Origin: VAZQ01 sp963702695 | Lineage (GTDB): Bacteria; Pseudomonadota; Alphaproteobacteria; Rhizobiales; Xanthobacteraceae | Direction: 5' to 3' | NCBI GenBank assembly: GCA_963702695.1 | Contig: CAVPDS010000022.1 | Span: 56,988 to 120,987, forward strand | Length of the DNA: 64,000 nt | Part shown: piece after piece, positions 27,989 to 36,904 of the stretch | Layout of the letters: each line of letters opens with the position of its first letter | How positions within the stretch are numbered: the first letter of the stretch is position 1 | Notes under the pieces: model-generated | Seen by the model: the letters and a program-made list of their open reading frames with translations, nothing else | The model's database searches: none | What the model was told of the DNA's origin: nothing | Position numbers and translations under genes: made by a program

Positions 27989-28141
27989 AACACCAACGCT
28001 GCAAATTCGATCGAGCGGCGGCAAATTCCATTAATTCCGGCTGTGCTTGGGGTGGCGTCCCATTCGGCCACGCCTGCGTCAAAAATCTGGCGTGAGGTGC
28101 ATCTGGTCCGTGATCCGGATCATTGATCCAGGGAGTTCGCC

Positions 28142-28654
28142 ATGAAAGCGGTTTGGATTGCCATGATTTGTGTTCCGCTCGCGGCCACGACGAGCTTCGC
28201 GGCTTCGGTCACCGTTCCTGACTCATCGGCCTCGATGCCCGGCGTTGCTGCGGGCACGACCGCAATTCTGCTCGACGCCGGCTTACATGCCCACAGTACC
28301 GGTGGCGGTAACTTCAGCCTCGAAGCGAAGAAATTCCATTGCGATCAGTATTCGAACGGGCCGCTCGACGGCTCCAATCCCCGTGCCGGCTTGCCGACCC
28401 TCAAGTGCCGGATCAATTCCAAGAACAAGAAGGATACCACCCTTGGCCAGCGCTTTGGCGACGCCAGAGCGATGATGCAGATGGTCGATAAGGTCCAGAA
28501 CGCTAGCGGAGGCGGTAGCATCCAGCTCACCGATTGCGCTTCCGGCGGCTATTGCGGTGCATTCGCGAAATCCATCAAGTGCACGATCAACACCACGATT
28601 GATAACTTCAACAATGGGGGACGGTGGGCCTGCACCTTCACCGACGGGCAATGA
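28142..28654 (+). CDS. Secreted Cys-rich protein of unknown function, within the dcw cluster
   Basis: A 170-residue protein with a clear signal peptide (MKAVWIAMICVPLAATTSFA). The mature part has six cysteines (HCD, LKC, TDC, GYC, IKC, WAC), enough for three disulfides, and little helix-forming sequence; it is rich in Gly/Asn/Ser, suggesting a compact beta-rich periplasmic or exported domain. I recognise no family. It sits between murD and ftsW, where rhizobial clusters are usually tight, with 153 bases before it and 127 after, so it may have its own promoter. GGGAG lies just upstream of the ATG. A role in the envelope or cell wall is inferred only from position and export. Confidence 0.7.
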   Translation: MKAVWIAMICVPLAATTSFAASVTVPDSSASMPGVAAGTTAILLDAGLHAHSTGGGNFSLEAKKFHCDQYSNGPLDGSNPRAGLPTLKCRINSKNKKDTTLGQRFGDARAMMQMVDKVQNASGGGSIQLTDCASGGYCGAFAKSIKCTINTTIDNFNNGGRWACTFTDGQ

Positions 28655-28781
28655 CGGACCGATGGCAGCCGCCAATCCGGCGGCGGGCGTCTTTTTCAAA
28701 ATCGAAATTTTTTCTTAACGTCTCGGCAACCATAGTCGAGGCATCTGCGGCGGTGATCCCGCTCGCCGAGGAGCCTTGCCC

Positions 28782-29939
28782 ATGGTCTCGCGCGCCGAAC
28801 GCACGCCCTTTGCCGCCTGGTGGTGGACCGTCGACCGGCTGATGCTGGCGGCGCTGCTCGCGCTCATGCTGGCCGGCATCGTGCTCTCGCTGGCCGCGAG
28901 TCCGCCGGTCGCGGCCCGGCTCGGGCTCGAGCCGTTCTATTTCGTCAATCGCCATGTGCTGTTCCTCGTCCCCGCGATCATTGTGATGCTGGGCACTTCG
29001 TTTCTGTCGTCGCGGCAGATCCGGCGGCTGTCCCTGGTCATGTTCATCGTCGGCATGGCGCTCGTGGCCGCGACCATCATGTTCGGCGCCGAGATCAAGG
29101 GGGCGCGGCGCTGGATCGTCATTCTCGGGTTGAACATCCAGCCCTCGGAATTCCTCAAGCCGGCCTTCGTGATCCTGATCGCCTGGCTGTTCGGTGAATC
29201 CGCGCGGCGGCCGGAAATGCCGACCAACACCATCGCGCTGAGCCTGCTCCTGGTGGTGATTGCCGGCCTGGTGATGCAGCCCGATTTCGGCCAGACGATG
29301 CTGGTCGCGCTGGTGTGGAGTTCACTATTCTTCCTCGCCGGCATGCGGATGATCTGGGTGTTTGGGCTGGGCGGGATAGCTGCGTTCGGCATCACGATTG
29401 CTTATTTTGCGATCCCGCACGTTGCGCAGCGCATCCGGCGCTTCATCGATCCAGCCTCGGGCGATACCTTCAACGTGGCGCAGGCCGTGGAATCCTTCCT
29501 GCGCGGCGGCTGGTTCGGGCGCGGTCCCGGCGAGGGCACCATCAAGCGCATCCTGCCGGAGAGCCATACCGACTTTGTCTTCGCGGTGGCGGCGGAGGAA
29601 TTCGGCATCGTGCTATGCCTGATCCTGCTGGCGCTGTTCGCCTTCATCGTGCTACGCGCCCTGAGTCATGCCTCGCGCAGCGAGGATCCGTTTGCGCGGT
29701 TTGCGACAGCCGGGCTCGCGATCCTGTTCGGGCTGCAATCGGCGATCAACATGGCGGTGAACGTCCACCTCATTCCGGCAAAAGGCATGACGCTTCCGTT
29801 CATCTCCTATGGCGGTTCCTCGATGATTTCGCTGGCCTATGGCATGGGCATGCTGCTGGCGCTGACGCGCGAACGGCCGCAAGCGCAATTCCTGGTGAGC
29901 CCGGGCGAGGAGCTTGTCGCGGCCGGGAGCCCGGCCTGA
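28782..29939 (+). CDS. ftsW: Septal peptidoglycan glycosyltransferase FtsW
   Basis: A SEDS-family polytopic membrane protein of 385 residues that polymerises lipid II at the septum with FtsI. Family signatures: EIKGARRWIVILGLNIQPSE, KPAFVILIAWL, HTDFVFAVAAEEFG and the C-terminal LPFISYGGSSMISLAYGMG. The ATG at 28782 has GAGGAG 8 bases upstream; a TTG two codons earlier is possible but less likely. The stop shares one base with the murG ATG. Confidence 0.96.
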   Translation: MVSRAERTPFAAWWWTVDRLMLAALLALMLAGIVLSLAASPPVAARLGLEPFYFVNRHVLFLVPAIIVMLGTSFLSSRQIRRLSLVMFIVGMALVAATIMFGAEIKGARRWIVILGLNIQPSEFLKPAFVILIAWLFGESARRPEMPTNTIALSLLLVVIAGLVMQPDFGQTMLVALVWSSLFFLAGMRMIWVFGLGGIAAFGITIAYFAIPHVAQRIRRFIDPASGDTFNVAQAVESFLRGGWFGRGPGEGTIKRILPESHTDFVFAVAAEEFGIVLCLILLALFAFIVLRALSHASRSEDPFARFATAGLAILFGLQSAINMAVNVHLIPAKGMTLPFISYGGSSMISLAYGMGMLLALTRERPQAQFLVSPGEELVAAGSPA

Positions 29940-31054
29940 TGCCAGGCGGCGATCCGCCGCTGGTGCTGCTGGCGGCCGGCGGCACCGGCGGACATCTGTT
30001 TCCGGCCGAGGCGCTGGCCGCGGCCTTGACGCGCCGCGGCGTGAGCGTCGACCTCGCGACCGATGAACGCGCGGAACGCTACGGCAGCAGATTTCCGGCG
30101 CGCCAGATCCATCTGATCCCGAGCGAGACCGTGCGCGGGCGCAATCCGCTGTCGCTGGTGCGCACCGGCGCGGTGCTCGGCTGGGGGGTGCTGCGCGCTT
30201 ACTCGTTGCTCGGCAGCCTCCGGCCGGCGGCGGTGATCGGCTTCGGCGGCTATCCGACCGTTCCGCCCGTGCTGGCGGCGACCTGGCGGCGCATTCCCAC
30301 GCTCATCCACGAGCAGAACGCGGTGATGGGCCGCGCCAATCGCCTGCTGGCGCCGCGCGTCACGGCGATTGCGACCAGCTTCGCCGGTGTTCTCGACCGC
30401 GATCCCGCGCTCGCCGCCAAGGCGACCCGCACTGGCAACCCGGTGCGTCCGGCAGTAATCGCCGCCGCGGCGACGCCCTATGCCGAGCTGAGCGCGACCA
30501 GCACGCTGCATCTCCTGGCCTTCGGCGGCAGCCAGGGCGCCAAGATCATGTCCGACATCGTGCCGGCCGCGGTGGAACGGCTCGCACCGCATCTGCAGAT
30601 GCGGCTCGCAATCGTTCAGCAGGCGCGCGAGGAAGATCTGTCGCGCGCGCGCGCGGTCTATGATCGGCTGAGGGTAACGGCCGAGGTCGCGGCTTTTTTC
30701 ACTGACCTGCCAGCGCGCCTCGCCGCGAGCCATCTGATCGTCTCGCGCTCCGGGGCTTCGACGGTTGCGGAACTCGCGGCGATCGGCCGGCCCAGCATAC
30801 TGGTGCCATTGCCGCATGCGCTCGACCAGGATCAATTCGCCAATGCCGGCGTGCTGGAGAGCGCGGGCGGAGCGCTCCGGCTGCGCCAGGACGAGTTCAC
30901 GCCGGACCGGCTCGCGGTCGAGATCAGCGATCTTGCCACCGAGCCGCAAAAGCTCGTAGCAATGGCCGCCGCCGCGCGCTCGCAAGGTGCGATCGATGCC
31001 GCCGAGCGGCTCGCGGATCTGGTACTGACAACGATCGGAGGGGGCAGGTCATGA
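29939..31054 (+). CDS. murG: Lipid II synthase MurG
   Basis: A 371-residue GT28 glycosyltransferase that adds GlcNAc to lipid I on the inner face of the membrane. The N-terminal LLAAGGTGGHLFPAEALA loop, GFGGYPTVPPVLAA, HEQNAVMGRANRLLA and the UDP-GlcNAc site SRSGASTVAELAAIGRPSIL are all present. The frame is open far upstream, but that part is ftsW out of frame; the ATG at 29939 overlaps the ftsW stop (TGATG). The stop overlaps murC by four bases. Confidence 0.96.
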   Translation: MPGGDPPLVLLAAGGTGGHLFPAEALAAALTRRGVSVDLATDERAERYGSRFPARQIHLIPSETVRGRNPLSLVRTGAVLGWGVLRAYSLLGSLRPAAVIGFGGYPTVPPVLAATWRRIPTLIHEQNAVMGRANRLLAPRVTAIATSFAGVLDRDPALAAKATRTGNPVRPAVIAAAATPYAELSATSTLHLLAFGGSQGAKIMSDIVPAAVERLAPHLQMRLAIVQQAREEDLSRARAVYDRLRVTAEVAAFFTDLPARLAASHLIVSRSGASTVAELAAIGRPSILVPLPHALDQDQFANAGVLESAGGALRLRQDEFTPDRLAVEISDLATEPQKLVAMAAAARSQGAIDAAERLADLVLTTIGGGRS

Positions 31055-32463
31055 AACTCCCGCGCGACATCGGTCCCGTTCATTTCGTCGGCATCGGCGG
31101 CATCGGGATGAGCGGCATCGCCGAAGTGCTGGCCAACCTCGGCTATACCGTCACCGGCTCGGACGTGGCCGACAGCGCCAACGTCAAGCGCCTGCGCGAT
31201 CTCGGCATCAAGGTCGCGATCGGTCACGCCGGCGCGAATATCGACGGCGCGCATGTCGTGGTCGTTTCCTCCGCCATCAGGCGCGACAATCCGGAACTGG
31301 TGGCGGCGCGCGCGCAGCGCCGCCCAGTGGTTCGGCGCGCCGAGATGCTCGCCGAACTGATGCGGCTCAAGAGCTGCGTCGCCATCGCCGGCACCCACGG
31401 CAAGACCACCACGACTTCGCTCGTCGCCGCGCTACTGGAAGCGGCCAGCTTCGATCCGACCGTGATCAACGGCGGCATCATCAACGCCTACGGCACCAAT
31501 GCGCGGCTCGGCACCGGCGATTGGATGGTGGTGGAGGCTGACGAGTCGGACGGCACCTTTCTCAAACTCCCGGCCGACGTCGCGATTGTCACCAATGTCG
31601 ATCCCGAACATCTCGATCACTTCGGAACCTTCGATGCCGTGCAGCAGGCGTTCCGCGCCTTCGTCGAGAACGTGCCGTTCTATGGGTTCGCGGTGATGTG
31701 CATCGACCACGAAGTGGTGCAGCAGCTCGTCGGCCGGATCGAGGATCGCCGCGTCATCACCTATGGCGAGAACCCGCAAGCGGATGTGCGCCTCATCGAT
31801 CTCGACCATGCCGGCGGCCGTTCGCACTTCTCGGTGGTGTTCCGCGATCGTGCTGGCGAGGATGTGCACACCGTCGCGGGGCTTGGGCTACCAATGCCGG
31901 GGCGCCACAATGCGCTCAATGCCACCGCGGCGATCGCCGTCGCGCATGAGCTCGGCATCGGCGACGACACCATCCGCCAGGCGCTCGCCGGCTTCGGCGG
32001 CGTCAAGCGCCGCTTCACCCGCACCGGCGAGTGGAACGGCATCCCGATCATCGACGATTATGGCCACCACCCGGTCGAGATCGCGGCGGTGCTGCGCGCC
32101 GCACGCGAATCGACCAAAGGCCAGGTGATCGCCGTCGTGCAGCCGCACCGCTATACGCGGCTCGCCTCATTGTTCGAGCCGTTCTGCACCTGCTTCAACG
32201 ACGCCGATACGGTGATCGTCGCGCACGTCTATCCCGCAGGCGAAGCGCCGATCGCCGGCGCCGATCGCGACTCGCTGGTGGCCGGCCTGCGCGCGCGCGG
32301 CCATCGCCAGGCGATCCCGCTCGACGGCCCGCAGGACCTCGCGCGCACGGTTGGCCGGCAGGCGCGGCCGGGTGACATCGTGGTGTGCCTCGGCGCGGGG
32401 AACATCACGCAGTGGGCCTATGCGCTGCCGGGGGAATTGGCGGCACTGGGGAAGGTGGCGTAG
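31051..32463 (+). CDS. murC: UDP-MurNAc--L-alanine ligase
   Basis: A 470-residue Mur ligase that adds L-alanine, the first committed stem-peptide step. It shows HFVGIGGIGMSGIAEVL at the start, the ATP loop AGTHGKTTTTSLVAALL, VVEADESDGTFLKL, TNVDPEHLDHFG and DDYGHHPVEIAAVLRAAR. It overlaps murG by four bases (ATGA). Here the coupled run ends: the next 1.8 kb holds unrelated genes before murB. Confidence 0.97.
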   Translation: MKLPRDIGPVHFVGIGGIGMSGIAEVLANLGYTVTGSDVADSANVKRLRDLGIKVAIGHAGANIDGAHVVVVSSAIRRDNPELVAARAQRRPVVRRAEMLAELMRLKSCVAIAGTHGKTTTTSLVAALLEAASFDPTVINGGIINAYGTNARLGTGDWMVVEADESDGTFLKLPADVAIVTNVDPEHLDHFGTFDAVQQAFRAFVENVPFYGFAVMCIDHEVVQQLVGRIEDRRVITYGENPQADVRLIDLDHAGGRSHFSVVFRDRAGEDVHTVAGLGLPMPGRHNALNATAAIAVAHELGIGDDTIRQALAGFGGVKRRFTRTGEWNGIPIIDDYGHHPVEIAAVLRAARESTKGQVIAVVQPHRYTRLASLFEPFCTCFNDADTVIVAHVYPAGEAPIAGADRDSLVAGLRARGHRQAIPLDGPQDLARTVGRQARPGDIVVCLGAGNITQWAYALPGELAALGKVA

Positions 32464-32549
32464 GGGCGGACCGATCCGCGTCGGAAGGGCGAGACGCCGT
32501 TCGCGGAACGGGCCTTATGGAAGTCCGGGTGCGGTGACGATGATTGGGC

Positions 32550-33548
32550 TCATTCGATTTTGAGATTGGCTGCCCGGATGATCTTACCCCACTTGTCATA
32601 TTCCAATTTGATGAAACGGGCAAAATCCTGAGGCGAACTGGCCATCGGCTCCCCAAAATATTGGGCAAGGACTCTTTCGCGGAACATGGGCTCGGCGACA
32701 ATACGCTGGGTTTCGCCATTGATCTTGCCAATGATGTCTCCCGCTGTCCCGCGCGGCGCAAAGAAACCGAACCATGCGCTTGCCTCAAATCCCGGTAGCC
32801 CGCTTTCAGAAAAGGTGGGCACATCGGGGAATGAAGCAACGCGCTTGCGGGTAGCAACTGCAAGCACCTTGAGCTTGCCATCTTTCCAAAGAGGCAGCGT
32901 CTGGCCGACGGTCACAAACATCATCGGGACATGGCCCGCGACGACGTCGGTTATCATAGGCGCTACGCCCTTGTAATGGACCGGGACCAATTTCACGTCC
33001 GCCATGCTCTCGAACATTTCCATGTAAAGATTCGCGGTCGAGCCTAGACCGAACGTTGCATAGTTCAGTTCGCCCGGCTTTTTCTTGGCCAAGGCGATCA
33101 AGTCTTGGACGTTGTTCGCCGGCAGCGAAGGATGAGCAGCAAGCACCAAATCGAAGCGAACCAGACCGGTGATGGGCGCGAAATCAGCGATCGGGTCATA
33201 GGACAATTTCGTATAGAGATGTGGATTGATCACGAAAGGCGCGTCCATCGCCAGCAGCAGCGTATAGCCATCCGCTGTCGCCTTGGCGACGTACGAAGTT
33301 GCGATCTGAAAATTGCCGCCGGCTCTGTTTTCAACAATCACGGTCTGACCCCATTTCTCGGCCAGACGCTCTCCAACTGCACGTGCAACGAGATCGACCA
33401 GCCCGCCGGGCGGGACCGGGACAACGATGGTGATCTGTTTGCCTGGATAGGCTTGCGCCCTTGCGACGCGCGATAACGCCGGCAGCGCGGCTGCGCCCGC
33501 GGCCAGATGCAGAAATTGCCTTCGGTGGGGAAGTTTCATATTGGTCAT
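32550..33548 (-). CDS. Bug-family (TTT) solute-binding protein with Tat-type signal, inserted in the dcw cluster
   Basis: A 332-residue periplasmic binding protein encoded against the direction of the dcw genes. The N-terminus from 33548 reads MTNMKLPHRRQFLHLAAGAA, with a twin-arginine (HRRQFLHL) motif and cleavage near ARAQ; an ATG at 33539 is an alternative. Bug-family landmarks follow: YPGKQITIVVPVPPGGLVD, VIVENRAGGNFQIATSYVAK and GELNYATFGLGSTANLYMEMF. Codon use looks slightly less GC-biased than the flanking mur genes, which fits a later insertion. No transporter partners are adjacent; the ligand is unknown. Confidence 0.9.
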   Translation of the reverse strand: MTNMKLPHRRQFLHLAAGAAALPALSRVARAQAYPGKQITIVVPVPPGGLVDLVARAVGERLAEKWGQTVIVENRAGGNFQIATSYVAKATADGYTLLLAMDAPFVINPHLYTKLSYDPIADFAPITGLVRFDLVLAAHPSLPANNVQDLIALAKKKPGELNYATFGLGSTANLYMEMFESMADVKLVPVHYKGVAPMITDVVAGHVPMMFVTVGQTLPLWKDGKLKVLAVATRKRVASFPDVPTFSESGLPGFEASAWFGFFAPRGTAGDIIGKINGETQRIVAEPMFRERVLAQYFGEPMASSPQDFARFIKLEYDKWGKIIRAANLKIE

Positions 33549-33772
33549 GTCAACGGTTCCGGGCTGCGAGGCTGCTGGCGCGATTGAACTGCGAACATGA
33601 AAGAGCGATGGGTTTGAACCTGGTCGGCTGCGGCTGATGAAGCGGTTCGGCATTGCCTGACGCTTTATTACTCTGCTCCGGACCTCTCAGCCTTGCAATC
33701 CCTGATAGAGGGTTTGTTGTCAGCCGGAGCCGCATTCGCTATCTTGGAGAGTGGAACAGCCATGGACCTCGC

Positions 33773-33994
33773 ATGAACAGGAACCTGCTCAAGGAACTGA
33801 TGGAATTGTCCGCCGCCGAGCGGATTCAGCTTGCCGAGGACTTATGGGACAGCGTTTCCCCGGAGGAATTCCCGCCCCTCACCGACGAGCAGAAGGCAGA
33901 GATCGATCGCCGGATTGATGCACACGAGAAGGATCCGGGCAGAGCTTCGCCATGGGAAGAAGTGCGCGCGCGCCTTTGGGCGCGTTACAAATGA
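33773..33994 (+). CDS. Type II antitoxin, addiction-module family
   Basis: A 73-residue protein of the short addiction-module antitoxin family (PF09720-like): MNRNLLKELMELSAAERIQL, AEDLWDSVSPEEFPPLTDEQ and KAEIDRRIDAHEKDPGRASP match its usual start, middle and end, including the tail with PWEEVRARLW that would wrap the toxin. It overlaps the toxin gene by four bases (ATGA), the usual antitoxin-first order. It would neutralise the toxin and probably autoregulate the pair. It lies between murC and murB. Confidence 0.88.
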   Translation: MNRNLLKELMELSAAERIQLAEDLWDSVSPEEFPPLTDEQKAEIDRRIDAHEKDPGRASPWEEVRARLWARYK

Positions 33995-34287
33995 CCTATA
34001 CGCTGGTTGTTGAGCCGGAAGCGGAAGCAGAAATTGACGAAGCATCACGTTGGTACGAAGCACAGAATCCGGGGCTTGGGGCTGAGTTTCTTCGCGTTGT
34101 AGATGCAGCATTTGGCGCACTCCAGCGCAATCCGCTGCAGTATCAGATCGTTTATCGGCAAGTGCGGCGGGCGGGCCTTAGACGCTTTCCCTACGGCCTG
34201 GTCTACCGAATCCGTCAATCAAAGGTGATCGTCATTTCGTGCGTTCATGGCCGGCGCCACCCGAGGCGGTGGCAGAACCGAACTTGA
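33991..34287 (+). CDS. RelE/ParE family toxin
   Basis: A 98-residue RelE/ParE-fold toxin: VEPEAEAEIDEASRWYEAQN (the typical helical hairpin), GLGAEFLRVVDAAFGALQRN, RRFPYGLVYRIRQSKVIVIS and the final HGRRHPRRWQ. The family blocks translation (RelE) or gyrase (ParE); the two cannot be told apart here. Translation is coupled to the antitoxin by a four-base overlap. The pair ends only 19 bases before murB, so murB is probably transcribed with it. Confidence 0.88.
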   Translation: MTYTLVVEPEAEAEIDEASRWYEAQNPGLGAEFLRVVDAAFGALQRNPLQYQIVYRQVRRAGLRRFPYGLVYRIRQSKVIVISCVHGRRHPRRWQNRT

Positions 34288-34306
34288 CTATTATCGCAGC
34301 GAGACC

Positions 34307-35233
34307 ATGACCTTTCCCGATATCGTCCCCGTCCTCAAATCTCACATGTCCGAGCTGCGCGGCCGGCTTCTGTCCAACGAACCGCTGGCGCCGCTGACCT
34401 GGTTTCGCGTCGGCGGGCCGGCGCAGGTTCTGTTCATGCCGGAGGATGAAGCCGACCTCGCTTATTTGCTCGCGCATCTGCCTGCGGAGATTCCAATCAC
34501 TGTCGTCGGCCTCGGGTCGAACCTGATCGTACGCGACGGCGGCGTGCCCGGCGTCGTCGTGCGGCTCGGCCGCGGCTTCAATGAGATCAAGGTCGAGGCA
34601 GGCGAGCGCGTGCGCGCCGGCGCTGCCGTGCCAGACGTAAAGGTCGCGCGCGCGGCGCAGGAGGCGGCCATCGCCGGGCTCGCCTTCATGCGCGGCATTC
34701 CGGGCGCGATCGGGGGGGCGCTGCGCATGAACGGCGGCGCCTACGGACGCGAGACGAAAGACGCGCTGATCGAGGCGCGCGGCGTCGACCGGCAGGGGCG
34801 CGTGCTTGTCTTCAAGAACGGCGACATGCATTACACCTACCGCCACTGCGGCGCGCCGGACGACATCATCTTCACCGAGGCACTGTTCCAGGGTACGCCC
34901 GGCGATCCTGCGGTCATCGCCGTCGAGATGGAGAAGATCACCGAATCGCGCGAGGCGACGCAGCCGATCAAGAGCCGCACCGGCGGTTCGACTTTCAAGA
35001 ATCCGCCCGGCCACAAGGCCTGGCAGCTCATCGATGCCGCCGGCTGCCGCGGCTTCAAGATCGGCGACGCGCAGGTGTCGACGATGCACTGCAACTTTCT
35101 CATCAACCAGGGCAACGCCACCGCCGCCGACATCGAATCCCTGGGCGAGACCGTGCGCAAGCGCGTGAGAGATAATTCCGGAATCGAACTGGAATGGGAG
35201 ATCAAGCGGATCGGCGTCGCGACCCGCGAATAG
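34307..35233 (+). CDS. murB: UDP-N-acetylenolpyruvoylglucosamine reductase
   Basis: A 308-residue FAD enzyme that reduces UDP-GlcNAc-enolpyruvate to UDP-MurNAc with NADPH. Type I/II core features are seen: WFRVGGPAQVLFMPED, GLGSNLIVRDGGVPGVVVRL, GIPGAIGGALRMNGGAYG, the substrate loop SRTGGSTFKNP and the C-terminal MHCNFLINQGNATA. I place the start at 34307; an in-frame extension to 34247 reads through the toxin gene and is rejected. No strong ribosome binding site is visible. Confidence 0.96.
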   Translation: MTFPDIVPVLKSHMSELRGRLLSNEPLAPLTWFRVGGPAQVLFMPEDEADLAYLLAHLPAEIPITVVGLGSNLIVRDGGVPGVVVRLGRGFNEIKVEAGERVRAGAAVPDVKVARAAQEAAIAGLAFMRGIPGAIGGALRMNGGAYGRETKDALIEARGVDRQGRVLVFKNGDMHYTYRHCGAPDDIIFTEALFQGTPGDPAVIAVEMEKITESREATQPIKSRTGGSTFKNPPGHKAWQLIDAAGCRGFKIGDAQVSTMHCNFLINQGNATAADIESLGETVRKRVRDNSGIELEWEIKRIGVATRE

Positions 35234-35373
35234 CCAATTGCAACTCTCCGTGCCCATGGCGAGTCGATCGCAACCCGCTTCGGCGCTTATGCGTGTCTGG
35301 TATTGGATTAAGACTGCGACAATCATTGTCGGCCAGCATGCCGCTTCATTTCTCAAGGGTTGCGTGTTTGATC

Positions 35374-36717
35374 ATGGCAGGGCCCGGATTTTCGCAAGGA
35401 TTTGACGCGCGTCTCAGGCTTTTTGGCCTCGATGAGCGTGCGCGTGTGGTCTTGCAAGAGATCTGGCCAGTGGTTGCGCCGCATCTCGACGAAGCGATCG
35501 ACCGGATCCTCGACGCGATGGCGCGCGTGCCGCAAGTGGCCAGCACGGTTGCCGCTCATGGGAACCTGATCAGGAAACTCGAAACGCGGCACTTCCAGGC
35601 GCTGCTCGGCGGCAAACTCGACCATGATTATGCCGAGCTCTGCGGCAAGACCGTCGAGCAGGAGGCCGCGCTCGGGCTTGATGGCCGCATGCGCGTCAGC
35701 GCCGGCAATTTCGTGCTCCAGGCCGGGCTCGCTGCGCTGTCCCGCAATCATTGGTTCTCGTCGGGAAATCTGGCGCAGAGCGTGCTCGTCCTGTCGCAGA
35801 CCATGGCCTTTGATGTCTCGAACGCCATAACCCTGCACATGGAGGCGGAGGCGTCGGCGATGGGGGCGCGCCGTCGGGTCAGAGACGAGGCGATCGCCGA
35901 CTTTGCGGGCGCCATCGGCGGGGTGGTCGACGCCATCAAGGAGGCCTCCGCCTCGCTGACGACCACATGCGCGACGTTGAAGCAGAGCGCCGGTGACACG
36001 CTGGCGCGCATGGGCGTGGCATCGTCGGCAGCCTCCGAGACCACGCAGCGCGTGGAGATCGCCGGCCACGCGACCGAAGAGCTTTCCGGTTCGATCGAGC
36101 ACATCGGCCAGCACGCCGTTCGCGGCGCGGACATGGCGCAATCGGCGGTGGCTGATGCCCGGCGAACTCATCAGGCGATCCGGTCGCTGCACGAAGCCGC
36201 AGAACGCATCGGCTCGGTGATCGGGCTCATTTCCACGATCGCCTCGCAGACCAATCTGCTGGCGCTCAACGCGACCATCGAAGCCGCGCGCGCGGGTGAG
36301 GCGGGCAAAGGCTTTGCGGTGGTCGCCGCCGAGGTCAAGGCGCTCTCGAACGAAACCTCACGCGCTACCGAGGACATCGCGAACCAGGTCGGCGCCATCC
36401 AGGAAGCGACCAAACGCTCGGTCGAGGAGATTACATCGATCACGCGCATCGTCGAGGAGTTGACCGCGGTGGCGACTTCCATCGCGGCGGCGGTCGAACA
36501 GCAGAGCACGACCACCCGCGACATCGCGGCGGCCATGCAGACCGCATCCGGCAGCACGGCGCGGGCGGCCTCGGAAATCCATTCGGTCGAACAGGAAGCG
36601 AGCCGCAGCGCGGCCGCGGTTGACGATATTTCTGGATGGACCGAGCGGCTTTCCGCGCGCGCGCACGATCTGGAAGCCAACGTCGCCACGTTCTTCGCGC
36701 GCGTCCGCGCTGCTTAA
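35374..36717 (+). CDS. Protoglobin-type globin-coupled chemoreceptor
   Basis: A 447-residue soluble methyl-accepting-type signal transducer. Residues of about 8-150 fit a protoglobin sensor (FGLDERARVVLQEIWPVVAP, HFQALLGGKLDHDYAEL, GLDGRMRVSAGNFVLQ). The C-terminal half is an MCP signalling domain with the conserved hairpin SQTNLLALNATIEAARAGEA (about 291-310). There is no transmembrane segment. At the position where HemAT-like proteins have the proximal heme His (HxRIGL), this one reads EAALGL, so Glu97 replaces it; heme binding is doubtful. The start at 35374 follows AAGGG at a longish distance; 35338 is an alternative. It separates murB from ddl. Confidence 0.85.
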   Translation: MAGPGFSQGFDARLRLFGLDERARVVLQEIWPVVAPHLDEAIDRILDAMARVPQVASTVAAHGNLIRKLETRHFQALLGGKLDHDYAELCGKTVEQEAALGLDGRMRVSAGNFVLQAGLAALSRNHWFSSGNLAQSVLVLSQTMAFDVSNAITLHMEAEASAMGARRRVRDEAIADFAGAIGGVVDAIKEASASLTTTCATLKQSAGDTLARMGVASSAASETTQRVEIAGHATEELSGSIEHIGQHAVRGADMAQSAVADARRTHQAIRSLHEAAERIGSVIGLISTIASQTNLLALNATIEAARAGEAGKGFAVVAAEVKALSNETSRATEDIANQVGAIQEATKRSVEEITSITRIVEELTAVATSIAAAVEQQSTTTRDIAAAMQTASGSTARAASEIHSVEQEASRSAAAVDDISGWTERLSARAHDLEANVATFFARVRAA

Positions 36718-36753
36718 CGACCGTATCACATGCGCTTGAAGCGGCGCGGAGGT

Positions 36754-36802
36754 GTGTCCCGCACGGCATGCAGCACCGCGTGCCGCGCTGCGCCCGGGAC
36801 AC
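36754..36802. repeat. Palindromic intergenic repeat (GTGTCCC type)
   Basis: GTGTCCC and GGGACAC outer arms, with inner GCACGGCA/TGCCGC-type pairing. It is related to the element at 10412-10458 and lies in the gap between the chemoreceptor and monooxygenase genes. Confidence 0.6.
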
Positions 36803-36904
36803 GCGGCTCTGCTTTGCGCCCGATTCCCCAACTATAAATTCAAGGTATTCTGACCACCCGCCGCAGACGGTTGTGCGCGGTGGCCGGCGGAGGGAGCCGT
36901 CATT

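Noticed and set aside
35194..35373. N-terminal extension of the chemoreceptor
   Set aside because: It covers the murB 3' end and gap; the sequence is Arg-rich and lacks a ribosome site.
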